This document shows, piece by piece, positions 24,010 to 32,814 of a stretch of DNA of 32,891 bases. The DNA is from Thiosulfatihalobacter marinus (lineage in GTDB: Bacteria > Pseudomonadota > Alphaproteobacteria > Rhodobacterales > Rhodobacteraceae). Each line of letters opens with the position of its first letter. Position 1 is the first letter of the stretch. Location: the NCBI RefSeq assembly GCF_016019955.1, contig NZ_JAECRZ010000022.1, forward strand, positions 1 through 32,891, read 5' to 3'. A program made the translations under genes and the position numbers. The notes below the pieces were generated by a model. That model ran no database searches. It was not told the origin of the DNA and was given only the letters and a program-made list of their open reading frames with translations.

Positions 24010-25428
24010 ATGGGGTTCAATGGCAAAACCATCCTGTGGTTCAGGCGCGATTTGCGTCTGGGGAATAACCGGGCTTTGATCGCGGCGGCCGGGCACGGAA
24101 CGGTTGTGCCCGTGTTTATTCGGGAGCCGGGCGTCGAGGCGTTGGGGGCCGCGCCAAAGCTGCGGCTGGAGATCGCCCTTCGCGCACTGTCTTGCGAATT
24201 GCGCGCGGCCGGTTCGCGGCTGATCCTGCGCAGTGGCGCGCCGGGGAATGTGCTTCGGGCGCTGGTCAAGGAAACCGGCGCCAACGCCGTGATGTGGAAC
24301 CGCCGCTATGATCCGGTTGGCGCGGACACGGATCGCATGATTAAGGCGGCGCTAAGGCATGACGGTATCGAGGCAAGAAGCTTTGCCGGAACGCTGTTGT
24401 TTGAGCCCTGGACCGTCGCGACCGGGCAGGGTGGACCATACCGGGTGTATACGCCCTTCTGGAAGGCGGTGCGGGACCGCGACGTTCCGGCGCCTGTCGA
24501 GGCACCTGATCTGATTGCACCAGTCAAATGGCCGGAAAGCGAAGTGATTGGCGACTGGGCGCTTGGAAAAGCGATGCGCCGGGGGGCTGAGGTGGTCGCA
24601 GGCCATGTCGAAGCCGGCGAAGCGGCGGCTCTAGCCCGGTTGCGGCATTTTGTTTCCGAGCGGATCGGAGATTACAAGGCACAACGCGATTTCCTGGACC
24701 GGGAGGCCACGTCTGGCCTTTCGGATGCGTTGAGCCTGGGCGAGATCAGCGCCGGCCAGTGCTGGCACGCCGCGCACTTAGCGATACAGGCGGGCGTGGC
24801 TGGCGCCGAGCATTTCCTGAAAGAATTGGTGTGGCGCGAATTTGCCTGGCACCTGATGTGGCATTTCCCGCGACTCGCAGAGGAAAACTGGCGGGACGAC
24901 TGGAATGGGTTTCCGTGGATCGAGGATGCGGAGGATGCGCGTTACCGGGCCTGGTGTCAGGGGCGGACGGGCGTGCCGCTGGTGGACGCGGCAATGCGCG
25001 AAATGTACGTGACCGGCAAGATGCACAATCGTGCGCGCATGATTGCGGCAAGCTATCTGACCAAGCATCTGCGGGTGCATTGGCGACTGGGGTTGAAATG
25101 GTTTGAAACCTGCCTGGTGGATTGGGATGCCGCATCCAACGCCATGGGATGGCAATGGGTGGCGGGGTGCGGACCGGACGCGGCGCCCTATTTCCGTATC
25201 TACAATCCAGACACGCAGGCCGAGAAGTTCGACCCGGCGGAAAGCTATCGGCGAAAGTGGCTGGCGGAGCCGTTCGGGGCGCGTACCGAGACGGCGCTGA
25301 GCTATTTCGATGCGATCCCTGAAGGCTGGGGATTGTCGCCGGAAATGGGATATCCTGCACCAATCATGGGGGTTAAGGCGGGGCGTGAAGCGGCGCTTTT
25401 GGCCTATGAGTCCTTCAAATCGCAATAA
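24010..25428 (+). CDS. phr: Deoxyribodipyrimidine photolyase (class I CPD type)
   Basis: The 472-residue flavoprotein repairs cyclobutane pyrimidine dimers with blue light. The N-terminal antenna domain (about 7-135) begins KTILWFRRDLRLGNNRAL. The FAD domain (about 265-465) holds the class I signatures TGVPLVDAAMREMYVTGKMHNRARMIAASYLTK (split over 340-372) and DWDAASNAMGWQWVAGCGPDAAPYFRIYNP. Trp residues of the electron-transfer chain are present (WRE, WQW, DWD regions). The ATG at 24010 follows GAGGGC. It begins a plus-strand run through cfa, trgA, trgB and cysK, with an RpoE-like promoter before it. Confidence 0.96.
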   Translation: MGFNGKTILWFRRDLRLGNNRALIAAAGHGTVVPVFIREPGVEALGAAPKLRLEIALRALSCELRAAGSRLILRSGAPGNVLRALVKETGANAVMWNRRYDPVGADTDRMIKAALRHDGIEARSFAGTLLFEPWTVATGQGGPYRVYTPFWKAVRDRDVPAPVEAPDLIAPVKWPESEVIGDWALGKAMRRGAEVVAGHVEAGEAAALARLRHFVSERIGDYKAQRDFLDREATSGLSDALSLGEISAGQCWHAAHLAIQAGVAGAEHFLKELVWREFAWHLMWHFPRLAEENWRDDWNGFPWIEDAEDARYRAWCQGRTGVPLVDAAMREMYVTGKMHNRARMIAASYLTKHLRVHWRLGLKWFETCLVDWDAASNAMGWQWVAGCGPDAAPYFRIYNPDTQAEKFDPAESYRRKWLAEPFGARTETALSYFDAIPEGWGLSPEMGYPAPIMGVKAGREAALLAYESFKSQ

Positions 25429-25494
25429 ATTCTTGCCGTGAACGTTATTTCGCGCCTAGCCTGACTGTCAAAATCGCGAAAGGGGAGACAGAGG

Positions 25495-26703
25495 ATGTTC
25501 CTGACGACAACACAGGGCCACAAGGATTTGCCCAGGTATTTTCCCGCCGTGTTCGAGTTGGCAACCAAGATCAACCGGGGGCGCATCGATTTTGTGATGC
25601 CGGATGGGCGCATGTTCCGCGCCGAAGGGCGTGACGCGGGGCCGGTATGCGCATTGCACGTCCATAACGCGGACACTTTTGCCCGGCTGATGCGCGAAGG
25701 CGAATTGGGGTTCTGTGATGCCTATATGGAAGGCTGGTGGGACAGCCCCGATTTGCAGGCGTTCAGCGATTTTCTACGCTCGGACAACGATGTCTTGTAT
25801 GACGGATTTCCGGGCATGTATTTCGTCCGTGCCTTCGAGCGTCTGCGGCATTGGATGAACTCGAACAGCAAGACGCAGGCCCGCAAGAACATTTCCTACC
25901 ATTATGATCTGGGCAACGAATTCTACGCGTTGTGGCTGGATGAAACGATGACCTATTCCTCCGCCATTTTCCGGACCGGGCAAGAGAGCATGGAGGCCGC
26001 TCAGATTGAGAAATATGCCTCGATGGTGGATCAGATGGGGGCCAGACCAGGTGATCACGTGCTTGAAATCGGCTGTGGCTGGGGCGGGTTTGCCGAATAT
26101 GCCGCGCGCGAGCGGGGGTTGCGTGTGACCGGGCTGACCATTTCGGAAGAACAGTTGAAGTATGCCTCTGAGCGCATTGAAAAAGCTGGTCTTTCCGAAT
26201 TGGTAGAGTTCAAGTTGCAGGACTATCGGGATGAAACAGGACAGTATGACGGAATCGCCAGCATCGAGATGTTCGAGGCGGTCGGCGAAAAATACTGGCC
26301 GATCTATTTCCAGACGGTACGCGACCGGCTGAAGCCGGGAAAACAGGCGACATTGCAGATCATCACGATCGAGGACGCACGATTTGACGTTTACCGCAAG
26401 GGGGTGGACTTTATTCAGAAGTACATTTTCCCGGGGGGAATGCTGCCCAGCCCGACCGCGTTGAAAAGTGAGATTCAGCGGGCAGGCATGAATTTCGTCA
26501 ATTCCGTCGAGTTCGGCGAAAGCTACAGCCAGACATTGCGTCGCTGGTACGATACATTTAACGCCCGTTGGGATGAGGTTCAGGCGCATGGATTTGACGA
26601 GCGTTTTCGAAGAATGTGGAATTTTTATCTCACCTCTTGCGCTGCCGCCTTTCAAAGTGGAAGCTGTGACGTGACTCAAATCACGATATCCAGACCCAAC
26701 TGA
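25495..26703 (+). CDS. cfa: Cyclopropane-fatty-acyl-phospholipid synthase family protein
   Basis: The 402-residue SAM-dependent methyltransferase adds a methylene bridge to unsaturated acyl chains of membrane lipids. The SAM motif VLEIGCGWGGF lies at residues 189-199. NISYHYDLGNEFYALWLDETMTYSSAIF, the bicarbonate/active-site region IASIEMFEAVGEKYW and FIQKYIFPGGMLPS are family blocks. An N-terminal lipid-binding part precedes them. The ATG at 25495 follows GGGGAGA. A TTGCCG-N18-TAGCCT pair upstream could be its own promoter. In R. sphaeroides cfaA lies beside phrA. The stop overlaps the trgA start by one base. Confidence 0.94.
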   Translation: MFLTTTQGHKDLPRYFPAVFELATKINRGRIDFVMPDGRMFRAEGRDAGPVCALHVHNADTFARLMREGELGFCDAYMEGWWDSPDLQAFSDFLRSDNDVLYDGFPGMYFVRAFERLRHWMNSNSKTQARKNISYHYDLGNEFYALWLDETMTYSSAIFRTGQESMEAAQIEKYASMVDQMGARPGDHVLEIGCGWGGFAEYAARERGLRVTGLTISEEQLKYASERIEKAGLSELVEFKLQDYRDETGQYDGIASIEMFEAVGEKYWPIYFQTVRDRLKPGKQATLQIITIEDARFDVYRKGVDFIQKYIFPGGMLPSPTALKSEIQRAGMNFVNSVEFGESYSQTLRRWYDTFNARWDEVQAHGFDERFRRMWNFYLTSCAAAFQSGSCDVTQITISRPN

Positions 26704-27143
26704 TGCCCACCGCCAACAACCTGGTTGCCGCCCTTTGCCTTGCCTTTCTGGGCGCGATCCTGGCCGAGCTAGTGAAGCCGCAAATGCCCGAGGGTTATGA
26801 TTTCGGCTATTTCACTCTCGTCAGTGCCGCTCTGGGGCTGGTCGTTGGCTGGAAAGTGATGGGACCACGTGCTGGCAAGGGCGGGGTGATGGCGATCAAC
26901 AATGGTGTTACCGGAGTATTGGCGCTGGTGATTGTCGGTCTGCTGGTGTTCGGCGCCAACGAAATGCTGGCGCGAGCGCTCAAGCGTCGTTATGACGAGC
27001 CGATCGAAGCCATTCAGCAGATTGTCGAACTGGCGGTGGAATTCAGCCTGTACCTGATGGATGCCAAGGTGATCGGCGTGCTGGTCATTGGGGCGGTCGT
27101 GTCCGGCGCCCTGACCGAGGCGGCCTATCGGCGCTGGAGATAA
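26703..27143 (+). CDS. trgA: TrgA family membrane protein (tellurite resistance locus)
   Basis: The 146-residue protein has four predicted membrane helices (about 5-22, 35-53, 68-90, 120-140) and KPQMPEGYDFGYFTLVSAALGLVVGWKVMGPRAG in its first half. This matches the TrgA family, first found in R. sphaeroides as part of the trgAB-cysK tellurite resistance locus. The ATG at 26703 uses the last base of the cfa stop. The biochemical role is unknown. The gene order trgA-trgB-cysK supports the name. Confidence 0.88.
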   Translation: MPTANNLVAALCLAFLGAILAELVKPQMPEGYDFGYFTLVSAALGLVVGWKVMGPRAGKGGVMAINNGVTGVLALVIVGLLVFGANEMLARALKRRYDEPIEAIQQIVELAVEFSLYLMDAKVIGVLVIGAVVSGALTEAAYRRWR

Positions 27144-27147
27144 CTTG

Positions 27148-28272
27148 ATGAATTCACTGTTTTTTTACGGCACGTTGCGGCACGTGCCCTTGCTGAGTGC
27201 GGTGTTGGGCCGGGATGCGGGCGATCTGGATTTCGTGACGGCGCAACTGCCCGGTCATGACCTGTGCGCGGTGGCGGGCGAGGTGTTTCCGATGATCGTG
27301 CCGGGGGCGCAGGGCGCGCCGGGTTTGTTGGTACGTGGATTGAATGACGAAGACGTGGCGCGGCTGCGGTTTTACGAGGGGGGGTATGACTATGACCTCG
27401 AACTTGTGGAAGTCTTGGCCGGTGATGTGTACGAGGCGGCGCGGGTGTTCTTCCCGGAACCGGGTGTGTGGCAACCGGATGGTCCATGGTCGTTGAGCGA
27501 TTGGGCGGTTGCGTATGGCGAATGGTCCGTATTCGGAGCGGAAGAGGAAATGAGCTATTTCGGTGTCCGGTCGCGCGAGGAGGTGGACCGGATGCTGCCG
27601 ATGATTCAGGCCAGGGCGCGGGCCAAGGTGAATGCGACACTGGACAACCGCGCGGTCAGCCCCGGGGGCATGACGTTGAAAGATGTCGCGTTGGTATCGC
27701 TGGAACGTCCCTACGCGCAGTATTTTGCGTTGGAAGAGTATGACCTGAAGTTCCGTCGATATGATGGCGCGCGCAGTTCAATGGTCAGACGCGCGGTGTT
27801 CGTGGCAACGGATGCGGCCATTGTGCTGCCCTATGACCCGGTGCGTGACCGGGTTTTGTTGATAGAGCAATTCCGTCCGGGACCATTCGCGCGTGGCGAT
27901 GACAAACCGTGGATGCTGGAACCGATCGCTGGGCGGGTGGACGGTGGTGAAACGCCGGAAACCACGGCGCACAGAGAGGCGGCGGAAGAAGCCGGGCTTT
28001 CCCTGAAAACCTTGCACAAGGCAGGTCAGTGCTATGCGTCGCCCGGTTGCAGTTCTGAGTATTTCCACATTTTTGTAGCCATTGCCGACTTGCCCGATAT
28101 GTGTACCGGAGTGGGCGGGATTTCCGACGAGGCCGAGGATATCCGCAGTTTTCTATACAGCTATGATGCGTTGATGGGGATGGTCGATTCCATGCAGATC
28201 GCCAATGCGCCGCTTGCTTTGGCCGCTTTGTGGCTTGCGCGGCATCGCGACAGGCTGCGCGGCGCGGCTTGA
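27148..28272 (+). CDS. trgB: TrgB: gamma-glutamylcyclotransferase-like plus NUDIX fusion
   Basis: The 374-residue two-domain protein has an N-terminal half (about 1-120) beginning SLFFYGTLRHVPLLSAVLG, the start of the GGCT/AIG2-like fold, with the acid residue region LRFYEGGYDY. The C-terminal half (about 200-365) is an ADP-ribose pyrophosphatase-type NUDIX domain with an intact box GRVDGGETPETTAHREAAEEAGL split over 262-284 (REAAEE catalytic core). It corresponds to TrgB of the R. sphaeroides tellurite locus. The fusion suggests linked action on a glutathione-derived and a nucleotide-sugar type substrate; neither is proven. The ATG at 27148 follows GGAGAT, 4 bp after trgA. Confidence 0.9.
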   Translation: MNSLFFYGTLRHVPLLSAVLGRDAGDLDFVTAQLPGHDLCAVAGEVFPMIVPGAQGAPGLLVRGLNDEDVARLRFYEGGYDYDLELVEVLAGDVYEAARVFFPEPGVWQPDGPWSLSDWAVAYGEWSVFGAEEEMSYFGVRSREEVDRMLPMIQARARAKVNATLDNRAVSPGGMTLKDVALVSLERPYAQYFALEEYDLKFRRYDGARSSMVRRAVFVATDAAIVLPYDPVRDRVLLIEQFRPGPFARGDDKPWMLEPIAGRVDGGETPETTAHREAAEEAGLSLKTLHKAGQCYASPGCSSEYFHIFVAIADLPDMCTGVGGISDEAEDIRSFLYSYDALMGMVDSMQIANAPLALAALWLARHRDRLRGAA

Positions 28273-28327
28273 GTTCCCTGAATGTGTTGCCTACACAGGA
28301 TGGTGAAGCATTTGAAAGGACGCGCAT

Positions 28328-29365
28328 ATGCAATTTGCTCGTGATCTGGCCGAAGCGATCGGCAACACACCCCTGATCCGCCTTAACAAGGCCAGCGAAG
28401 CTACGGGCTGTGAGATCCTGGGCAAGGCGGAATTCATGAATCCGGGCCAGTCGGTCAAGGACCGCGCGGCGCTGTATATCATCCGTGATGCGGTGGCGCG
28501 TGGGGACCTGAAGCCGGGCGGAACCATCGTGGAAGGCACGGCTGGCAACACTGGTATCGGATTGGCACTTGTGGGGGCTTCGATGGGCTTTCGCACCGTG
28601 ATCGTGATCCCGGAAACCCAGAGCCAGGAGAAGAAGGATATGTTGCGCCTGGCGGGGGCGGAGTTGGTTCAGGTGCCAGCGGCACCTTATAAGAATCCGA
28701 ACAATTATGTTCGATATTCTGGCAGATTGGCGGCTGAACTTGCAAAAACAGAGCCAAATGGCGCGATCTGGGCCAATCAATTCGACAATGTTGCGAACCG
28801 GCTTGCGCATGTCGAGACCACCGGGCCGGAAATCTGGCAACAGACCGACGGCAAGGTGGACGGGTTCATCTGCGCCATCGGTTCGGGCGGGACGCTGGCC
28901 GGGGTGGCCGAGGCGCTTCAGCCCAAGGGTGTGAAGATCGGTCTGGCCGACCCGATGGGCGCCGCGCTTTTCAGTTTCTACACCACCGGTGAATTCCGGG
29001 CCGAAGGCGGGTCCATCACGGAAGGGATCGGGCAAGGCCGCGTGACCGCGAACCTGGAAGGGTTCACGCCGGACATGTGCTATCAGGTTCCCGACGAAGA
29101 GGCGCTTCCGGTGGTGTTTGACCTGTTGCAGGACGAGGGGTTGTGCCTGGGCGGATCGTCCGGCATCAACGTGGCTGGTGCCATCCGCATGGCGCGCGAT
29201 ATGGGGCCGGGTCATACGATCGTGACGGTGTTGTGCGACTACGGCACGCGCTATCAATCCAAACTGTTCAACCCGGCTTTCCTGAAGGAAAAGGGGTTGC
29301 CCGCGCCGGAATGGCTGGGCGATACCGGTCCGTCCAGCATTCCGGGCGTGTTCGAAGACACGTGA
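28328..29365 (+). CDS. cysK: Cysteine synthase A (O-acetylserine sulfhydrylase)
   Basis: CysK makes cysteine from O-acetylserine and sulfide with PLP. The 345-residue length is normal. The PLP Lys44 lies in FMNPGQSVKDRAA. The substrate loop is EGTAGNTGIGLA; TAGNTG differs slightly from the usual TSGNTG and is a known variant. The phosphate-binding loop is GSGGTLAGVAEAL and the serine contact lies in LGGSSGINVAGA. The ATG at 28328 follows GAAAGGA. In R. sphaeroides cysK completes the tellurite locus, where cysteine supply supports resistance. The MscS gene starts 7 bp after its stop. Confidence 0.95.
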   Translation: MQFARDLAEAIGNTPLIRLNKASEATGCEILGKAEFMNPGQSVKDRAALYIIRDAVARGDLKPGGTIVEGTAGNTGIGLALVGASMGFRTVIVIPETQSQEKKDMLRLAGAELVQVPAAPYKNPNNYVRYSGRLAAELAKTEPNGAIWANQFDNVANRLAHVETTGPEIWQQTDGKVDGFICAIGSGGTLAGVAEALQPKGVKIGLADPMGAALFSFYTTGEFRAEGGSITEGIGQGRVTANLEGFTPDMCYQVPDEEALPVVFDLLQDEGLCLGGSSGINVAGAIRMARDMGPGHTIVTVLCDYGTRYQSKLFNPAFLKEKGLPAPEWLGDTGPSSIPGVFEDT

Positions 29366-29372
29366 GGGGCAA

Positions 29373-31796
29373 ATGCAATCATTCCTGCGCGTTCTGACAG
29401 TTCTTGCCACGCTGGTCGTTCTGGCTGTAACGCCCCTGAGCGCGCAGGAGACTGCGGGCCCCGATTATGCCGCCTGGCAAGAGGTTGTGCAGCGCGCACA
29501 GGACGCGATCGAGAATAACCGTGCTTCGGAAGCGGCCATGGCCAGCCTTCGTGGACAGCTCGTGGATTGGCGCGAGCGGTTCAGCGAGGAAACCTCGCGC
29601 CGCCGGGTGTCTGCGCGCACGCTTGAGGCCCAGATTCAAGCCATGGGGCCTGTGCCGGACAGCGGGGAAGCCTCGGATACGGCAGAACAGCGCGATGAGT
29701 TGCAAAAGGCGCTTGCCGCGGCGCGGGCACCGGCGCGCAAGGCTGAACTGGCCCTGGTCGAGGCCGAAGAATTGATCCGGTCGGTCGACAGCCTGCTGCG
29801 CAACCGGCAGGCCAGCTTGCTTTTGTCGGTTGGACCATCCCCGTTGAACCCGCAGAACTGGGGGACCGCGCTGAGCGACGTGGGGTCCACGTTCAAGCTG
29901 ATTGCGGTGGAGTTTGTCAACGGCTGGGTGCATGAACGCCAACGCAACGAACTGCGCAAATCGCTGCCGCCGATGCTGTTCTATCTTGTTCTGGGCATCG
30001 TTCTGATCACCCGCGGTATTTCCTGGACTCATAGCGGCCTGACCCGGATCGTCAGCCAGGAAATGAGTGCCGGGCGGTGGGTTCTGGCGTTTCTGTTTTC
30101 CTTTGGCCAGGTCGTGTTGCCGATGCTGGGGGTGTTCGCCCTGACCAAGGCCGTTTACGCGACCGACCTTCCCGGTTTCCGTGGCGATGTGGTGCTGTCC
30201 GTGTTGCCGCGCATCACCTTTGAACTTCTGGTTGCGAAATGGCTGGGGGAGCGCATCTTTTCGCGCAGCGACGGCCCGCTGTTGCTGACCCATCTGAGCG
30301 AGCGCGAAAAACAGGCCGGCCGGCAAGCCAGCCTTGTCCTTGGCATTGCTTTGGCAGCGCATTCGCTGATGGTTGTCCTGGCGCGCTATGACGATTGGGA
30401 TGTCGGAACACAGGCGCTGGTGTTTTTCGTGAATACCTTGCTGGCCGGATTGATGCTGGCCCGGATTGCATTGCTGATTGGGCGACATGCCCGCGAACTG
30501 AAAGACGGGCAGGGCGGGCCGAAATCGCCTGTCGGGCAGTTGTTTCTGGTGATTTCGAAATTCATGCTGATCGTGGCGGTGCTGGGTGCGTTTGCCAGCG
30601 CCTTTGGCCTGACACGCGGCGCGGCCTACCTGGTTTTCGCAACATCCAAGACGGTATTGATCATCGCTTTTCTGTTGGTGCTTCAGCGGCTGATCACAAA
30701 GATATTCGCCGCATTGGCGGGACAGGGCGGCGCGGACGAGGATACATTGCTGGCGCCCGTTCTGGTTGGAACGGTTCTGGTTGTTGGCGCGCTCCCGGTA
30801 TTTGCGCTCACCTGGGGCGCGCGCGTGTCGGATCTGACTGAGTTCTGGTCGCGCGTTTCGACCGGGCTGCGCATTGGCGACACGGTGATCTCACCTGGCG
30901 ATATTGCGTTGTTCTTCCTGGTGTTCCTGCTGGGATATGGGCTGACGCGGCTGGTACAAAGCATGATGCGCGTCAGCATCCTGCCCAAGACGCGGATCGA
31001 CCCGGGCGGGCAGACGGCGATCGTGTCGGGGCTGGGATATGTCGGGATATTCCTGGCGGCGCTGGTGGCAATCAACACGGCAGGGATCGATCTTGGAAAT
31101 GTGGCGCTGTTCGCGGGCGCGCTGTCTGTTGGCATCGGTTTTGGCTTGCAGACGATCGTGTCGAATTTCGTCAGTGGCATCATATTGCTGATCGAGCGTC
31201 CGGTCTCTGAGGGCGACTGGATCGAGGTCGGCGGTCAGATGGGCTATGTGCGCGACATTTCCGTGCGCTCAACCCGTATCGAGACTTTTGACCGCACGGA
31301 TGTGATCATTCCGAACTCGGATCTGATCTCGGGAACGGTCACAAATTACACCCGTGGCAATACCGTGGGGCGGGTGATTGTGCCTGTTGGCGTGGCCTAT
31401 GGTACAGACACCCGCCGCGTCGAGGCGATTCTGCGTGAAATCGCCGAAGCGCATCCGATGGTGTTGGCCAACCCGGCACCGAATGTCGTGTTCCAGGGGT
31501 TTGGCGCGGATTCGCTGGATTTTGAGATTCGCGCGATTTTGCGCGATGTGAACTGGGTACTTTCGGTAAAGTCGGACATCAACCACGAGATTGCCCGGCG
31601 GTTCGTGGAGGAAGAGATCGAGATCCCCTTTGCCCAGCGCGATGTCTGGCTGCGCAACCCGGAGGCGCTTGGGTGGCAGGGGCGGCCTGCGGCAACGGGG
31701 CCCGCATCGGGGCCAGGTGCGGCAACAGGGAACACCGTACCCTCGGATGCGGCTGATCTGCCGGGAGACACCGACGGGGATGGAGACGACCGATGA
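29373..31796 (+). CDS. MscS-family mechanosensitive channel with DUF3772 domain
   Basis: The large 807-residue inner-membrane channel of the MscS superfamily has a signal peptide ending near LSAQ-E (1-25). A periplasmic, coiled-coil-rich DUF3772 domain spans about 26-190, and about ten or eleven transmembrane helices follow. The pore helix and beta domain are conserved: GNVALFAGALSVGIGFGLQTIVSNFVSGIILLIERP at about 575-610, then VSEGDWIEVGGQMGYVRDISVRSTRIETFDRTDVIIPNSDL. A low-complexity Gly/Asp/Ala tail ends the protein. It protects against hypo-osmotic shock by opening under membrane tension. The ATG at 29373 follows GAGGGG. The stop overlaps the alaX start as ATGA. Confidence 0.93.
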   Translation: MQSFLRVLTVLATLVVLAVTPLSAQETAGPDYAAWQEVVQRAQDAIENNRASEAAMASLRGQLVDWRERFSEETSRRRVSARTLEAQIQAMGPVPDSGEASDTAEQRDELQKALAAARAPARKAELALVEAEELIRSVDSLLRNRQASLLLSVGPSPLNPQNWGTALSDVGSTFKLIAVEFVNGWVHERQRNELRKSLPPMLFYLVLGIVLITRGISWTHSGLTRIVSQEMSAGRWVLAFLFSFGQVVLPMLGVFALTKAVYATDLPGFRGDVVLSVLPRITFELLVAKWLGERIFSRSDGPLLLTHLSEREKQAGRQASLVLGIALAAHSLMVVLARYDDWDVGTQALVFFVNTLLAGLMLARIALLIGRHARELKDGQGGPKSPVGQLFLVISKFMLIVAVLGAFASAFGLTRGAAYLVFATSKTVLIIAFLLVLQRLITKIFAALAGQGGADEDTLLAPVLVGTVLVVGALPVFALTWGARVSDLTEFWSRVSTGLRIGDTVISPGDIALFFLVFLLGYGLTRLVQSMMRVSILPKTRIDPGGQTAIVSGLGYVGIFLAALVAINTAGIDLGNVALFAGALSVGIGFGLQTIVSNFVSGIILLIERPVSEGDWIEVGGQMGYVRDISVRSTRIETFDRTDVIIPNSDLISGTVTNYTRGNTVGRVIVPVGVAYGTDTRRVEAILREIAEAHPMVLANPAPNVVFQGFGADSLDFEIRAILRDVNWVLSVKSDINHEIARRFVEEEIEIPFAQRDVWLRNPEALGWQGRPAATGPASGPGAATGNTVPSDAADLPGDTDGDGDDR

Positions 31797-32512
31797 GCGG
31801 GTTGCTTTACCGGCAGGATGCCTATCAGCAGGAAGCGGATGCGCGGGTGGTGGGACATACCGCGGAAGGGGGCGTTGTTCTGGATCAAACCCTGTTCTAT
31901 CCGACCGGCGGCGGGCAACCGGGCGACAGCGGTTGGGTGACATGGGCCAACGGAACGCTGGATGTCGCGACGACAGTCAAGGACATGGACGCCGGATGCG
32001 TTCTGGTGCCTGCGCAGACAACACGATTGCCGCCCGTCGGAACCGAAGTGGTGCAGCGCCTGAACTGGGAGCGCCGCTACCGGCACATGCGCATTCATAC
32101 GGCCCTGCACTTGTTGTCGGTGGTCATACCACTGCCTGTCACGGGCGGCGCGATCACAGCCGAGAAGGGACGGTTGGACTTCGACATGCCCGAGGCGCCA
32201 GCGGATAAAGAGGCGCTGACGCAGTGCCTCAACGACCTGATCGAGCGGGACCTGGAAGTCACGGAGACATGGATCAGCGAAGCCGAACTGGCCGCAAATC
32301 CGGGTCTGATCAAGACGATGTCCGTAAAACCGCCGATGGGCGCGGGTCAGGTCCGTTTGGTGCGCATCGGGGCAGGTGCGGCACAGGTCGATTTGCAGCC
32401 CTGCGGCGGTACCCACGTTGCGCGAACCGCTGAAATCGGCGGGGTACGGATCGGAAAAATCGAGAAAAAGGGCCGCCAGAACAGGCGTGTAAACCTGCAT
32501 CTGGAAGACTGA
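31793..32512 (+). CDS. Alanyl-tRNA editing protein AlaX
   Basis: The 239-residue free-standing editing domain is related to the AlaRS C-terminal half and removes Ser or Gly wrongly attached to tRNA-Ala. The zinc/catalytic residues are present: His102 and His106 in HTALHLL, Cys204 and His208 in CGGTHV. QTLFYPTGGGQPGDSG is the conserved N-terminal strand-loop, which places it with the longer AlaX forms. The final KIEKKGRQNRRVNL is also typical. The ATG at 31793 overlaps the MscS stop by 4 bp. Confidence 0.93.
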   Translation: MSGLLYRQDAYQQEADARVVGHTAEGGVVLDQTLFYPTGGGQPGDSGWVTWANGTLDVATTVKDMDAGCVLVPAQTTRLPPVGTEVVQRLNWERRYRHMRIHTALHLLSVVIPLPVTGGAITAEKGRLDFDMPEAPADKEALTQCLNDLIERDLEVTETWISEAELAANPGLIKTMSVKPPMGAGQVRLVRIGAGAAQVDLQPCGGTHVARTAEIGGVRIGKIEKKGRQNRRVNLHLED

Positions 32513-32544
32513 TCCGCAGATTTGTCGGAACAATGATTTCCGGC

Positions 32545-32574
32545 TTGCACCCATGCGCGAATTGACGATAAAGA
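32545..32574 (+). promoter_or_regulatory. Possible promoter of tRNA-Ser
   Basis: TTGCAC (32545-32550), an 18-bp spacer and TAAAGA (32569-32574) lie 10 bp before the tRNA 5' end. Both boxes are imperfect. Confidence 0.4.
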
Positions 32575-32583
32575 ACGCCGAAC

Positions 32584-32673
32584 GGAGCGGTGGCCGAGTG
32601 GTCGAAGGCGCACGCCTGGAAAGTGTGTAGGCGGGAGACCGTCTCCAGGGTTCGAATCCCTGTCGCTCCGCCA
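32584..32673 (+). tRNA. tRNA-Ser (anticodon GGA)
   Basis: The gene is a 90-nt class II tRNA with acceptor GGAGCGG/TCGCTCC, D-arm GCCGAGTGGTCGAAGGC, anticodon loop CTGGAAA with GGA, a long variable arm, T-arm CAGGGTTCGAATCCCTG, discriminator G and an encoded CCA (32671-32673). Confidence 0.96.
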
Positions 32674-32699
32674 CTTGCCCCTGCGAAAGCGTTCTCTCG

Positions 32700-32722
32700 A
32701 TCCGGCTGCGGCCGGATTTTTC
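32700..32722 (+). terminator. Intrinsic terminator of tRNA-Ser
   Basis: ATCCGGC-TGCG-GCCGGAT forms a 7-bp stem and is followed by TTTTTCC, 26 bp after the tRNA. Confidence 0.85.
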
Positions 32723-32814
32723 CGCGTTTTCAAAGGGGTTTGCAGAACCGGCTGAACACCAACGTGCCAGCAATCGGCACAAAATCCGTTCTCTCGGCGA
32801 GCTTTTCTCTGAAC

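Noticed and set aside
22717..24096. Minus-strand reading frame of 459 codons over the aminotransferase gene
   Set aside because: Its composition (rich in Arg, His, Gln, Pro) is typical of antisense shadows, and the opposite strand encodes a clear PLP enzyme.
32690..32797. CGTTCTCTCG occurring twice after tRNA-Ser, as possible attachment sites
   Set aside because: The repeat is only 10 bp, does not match the tRNA 3' end, and no integrase is present in the window.
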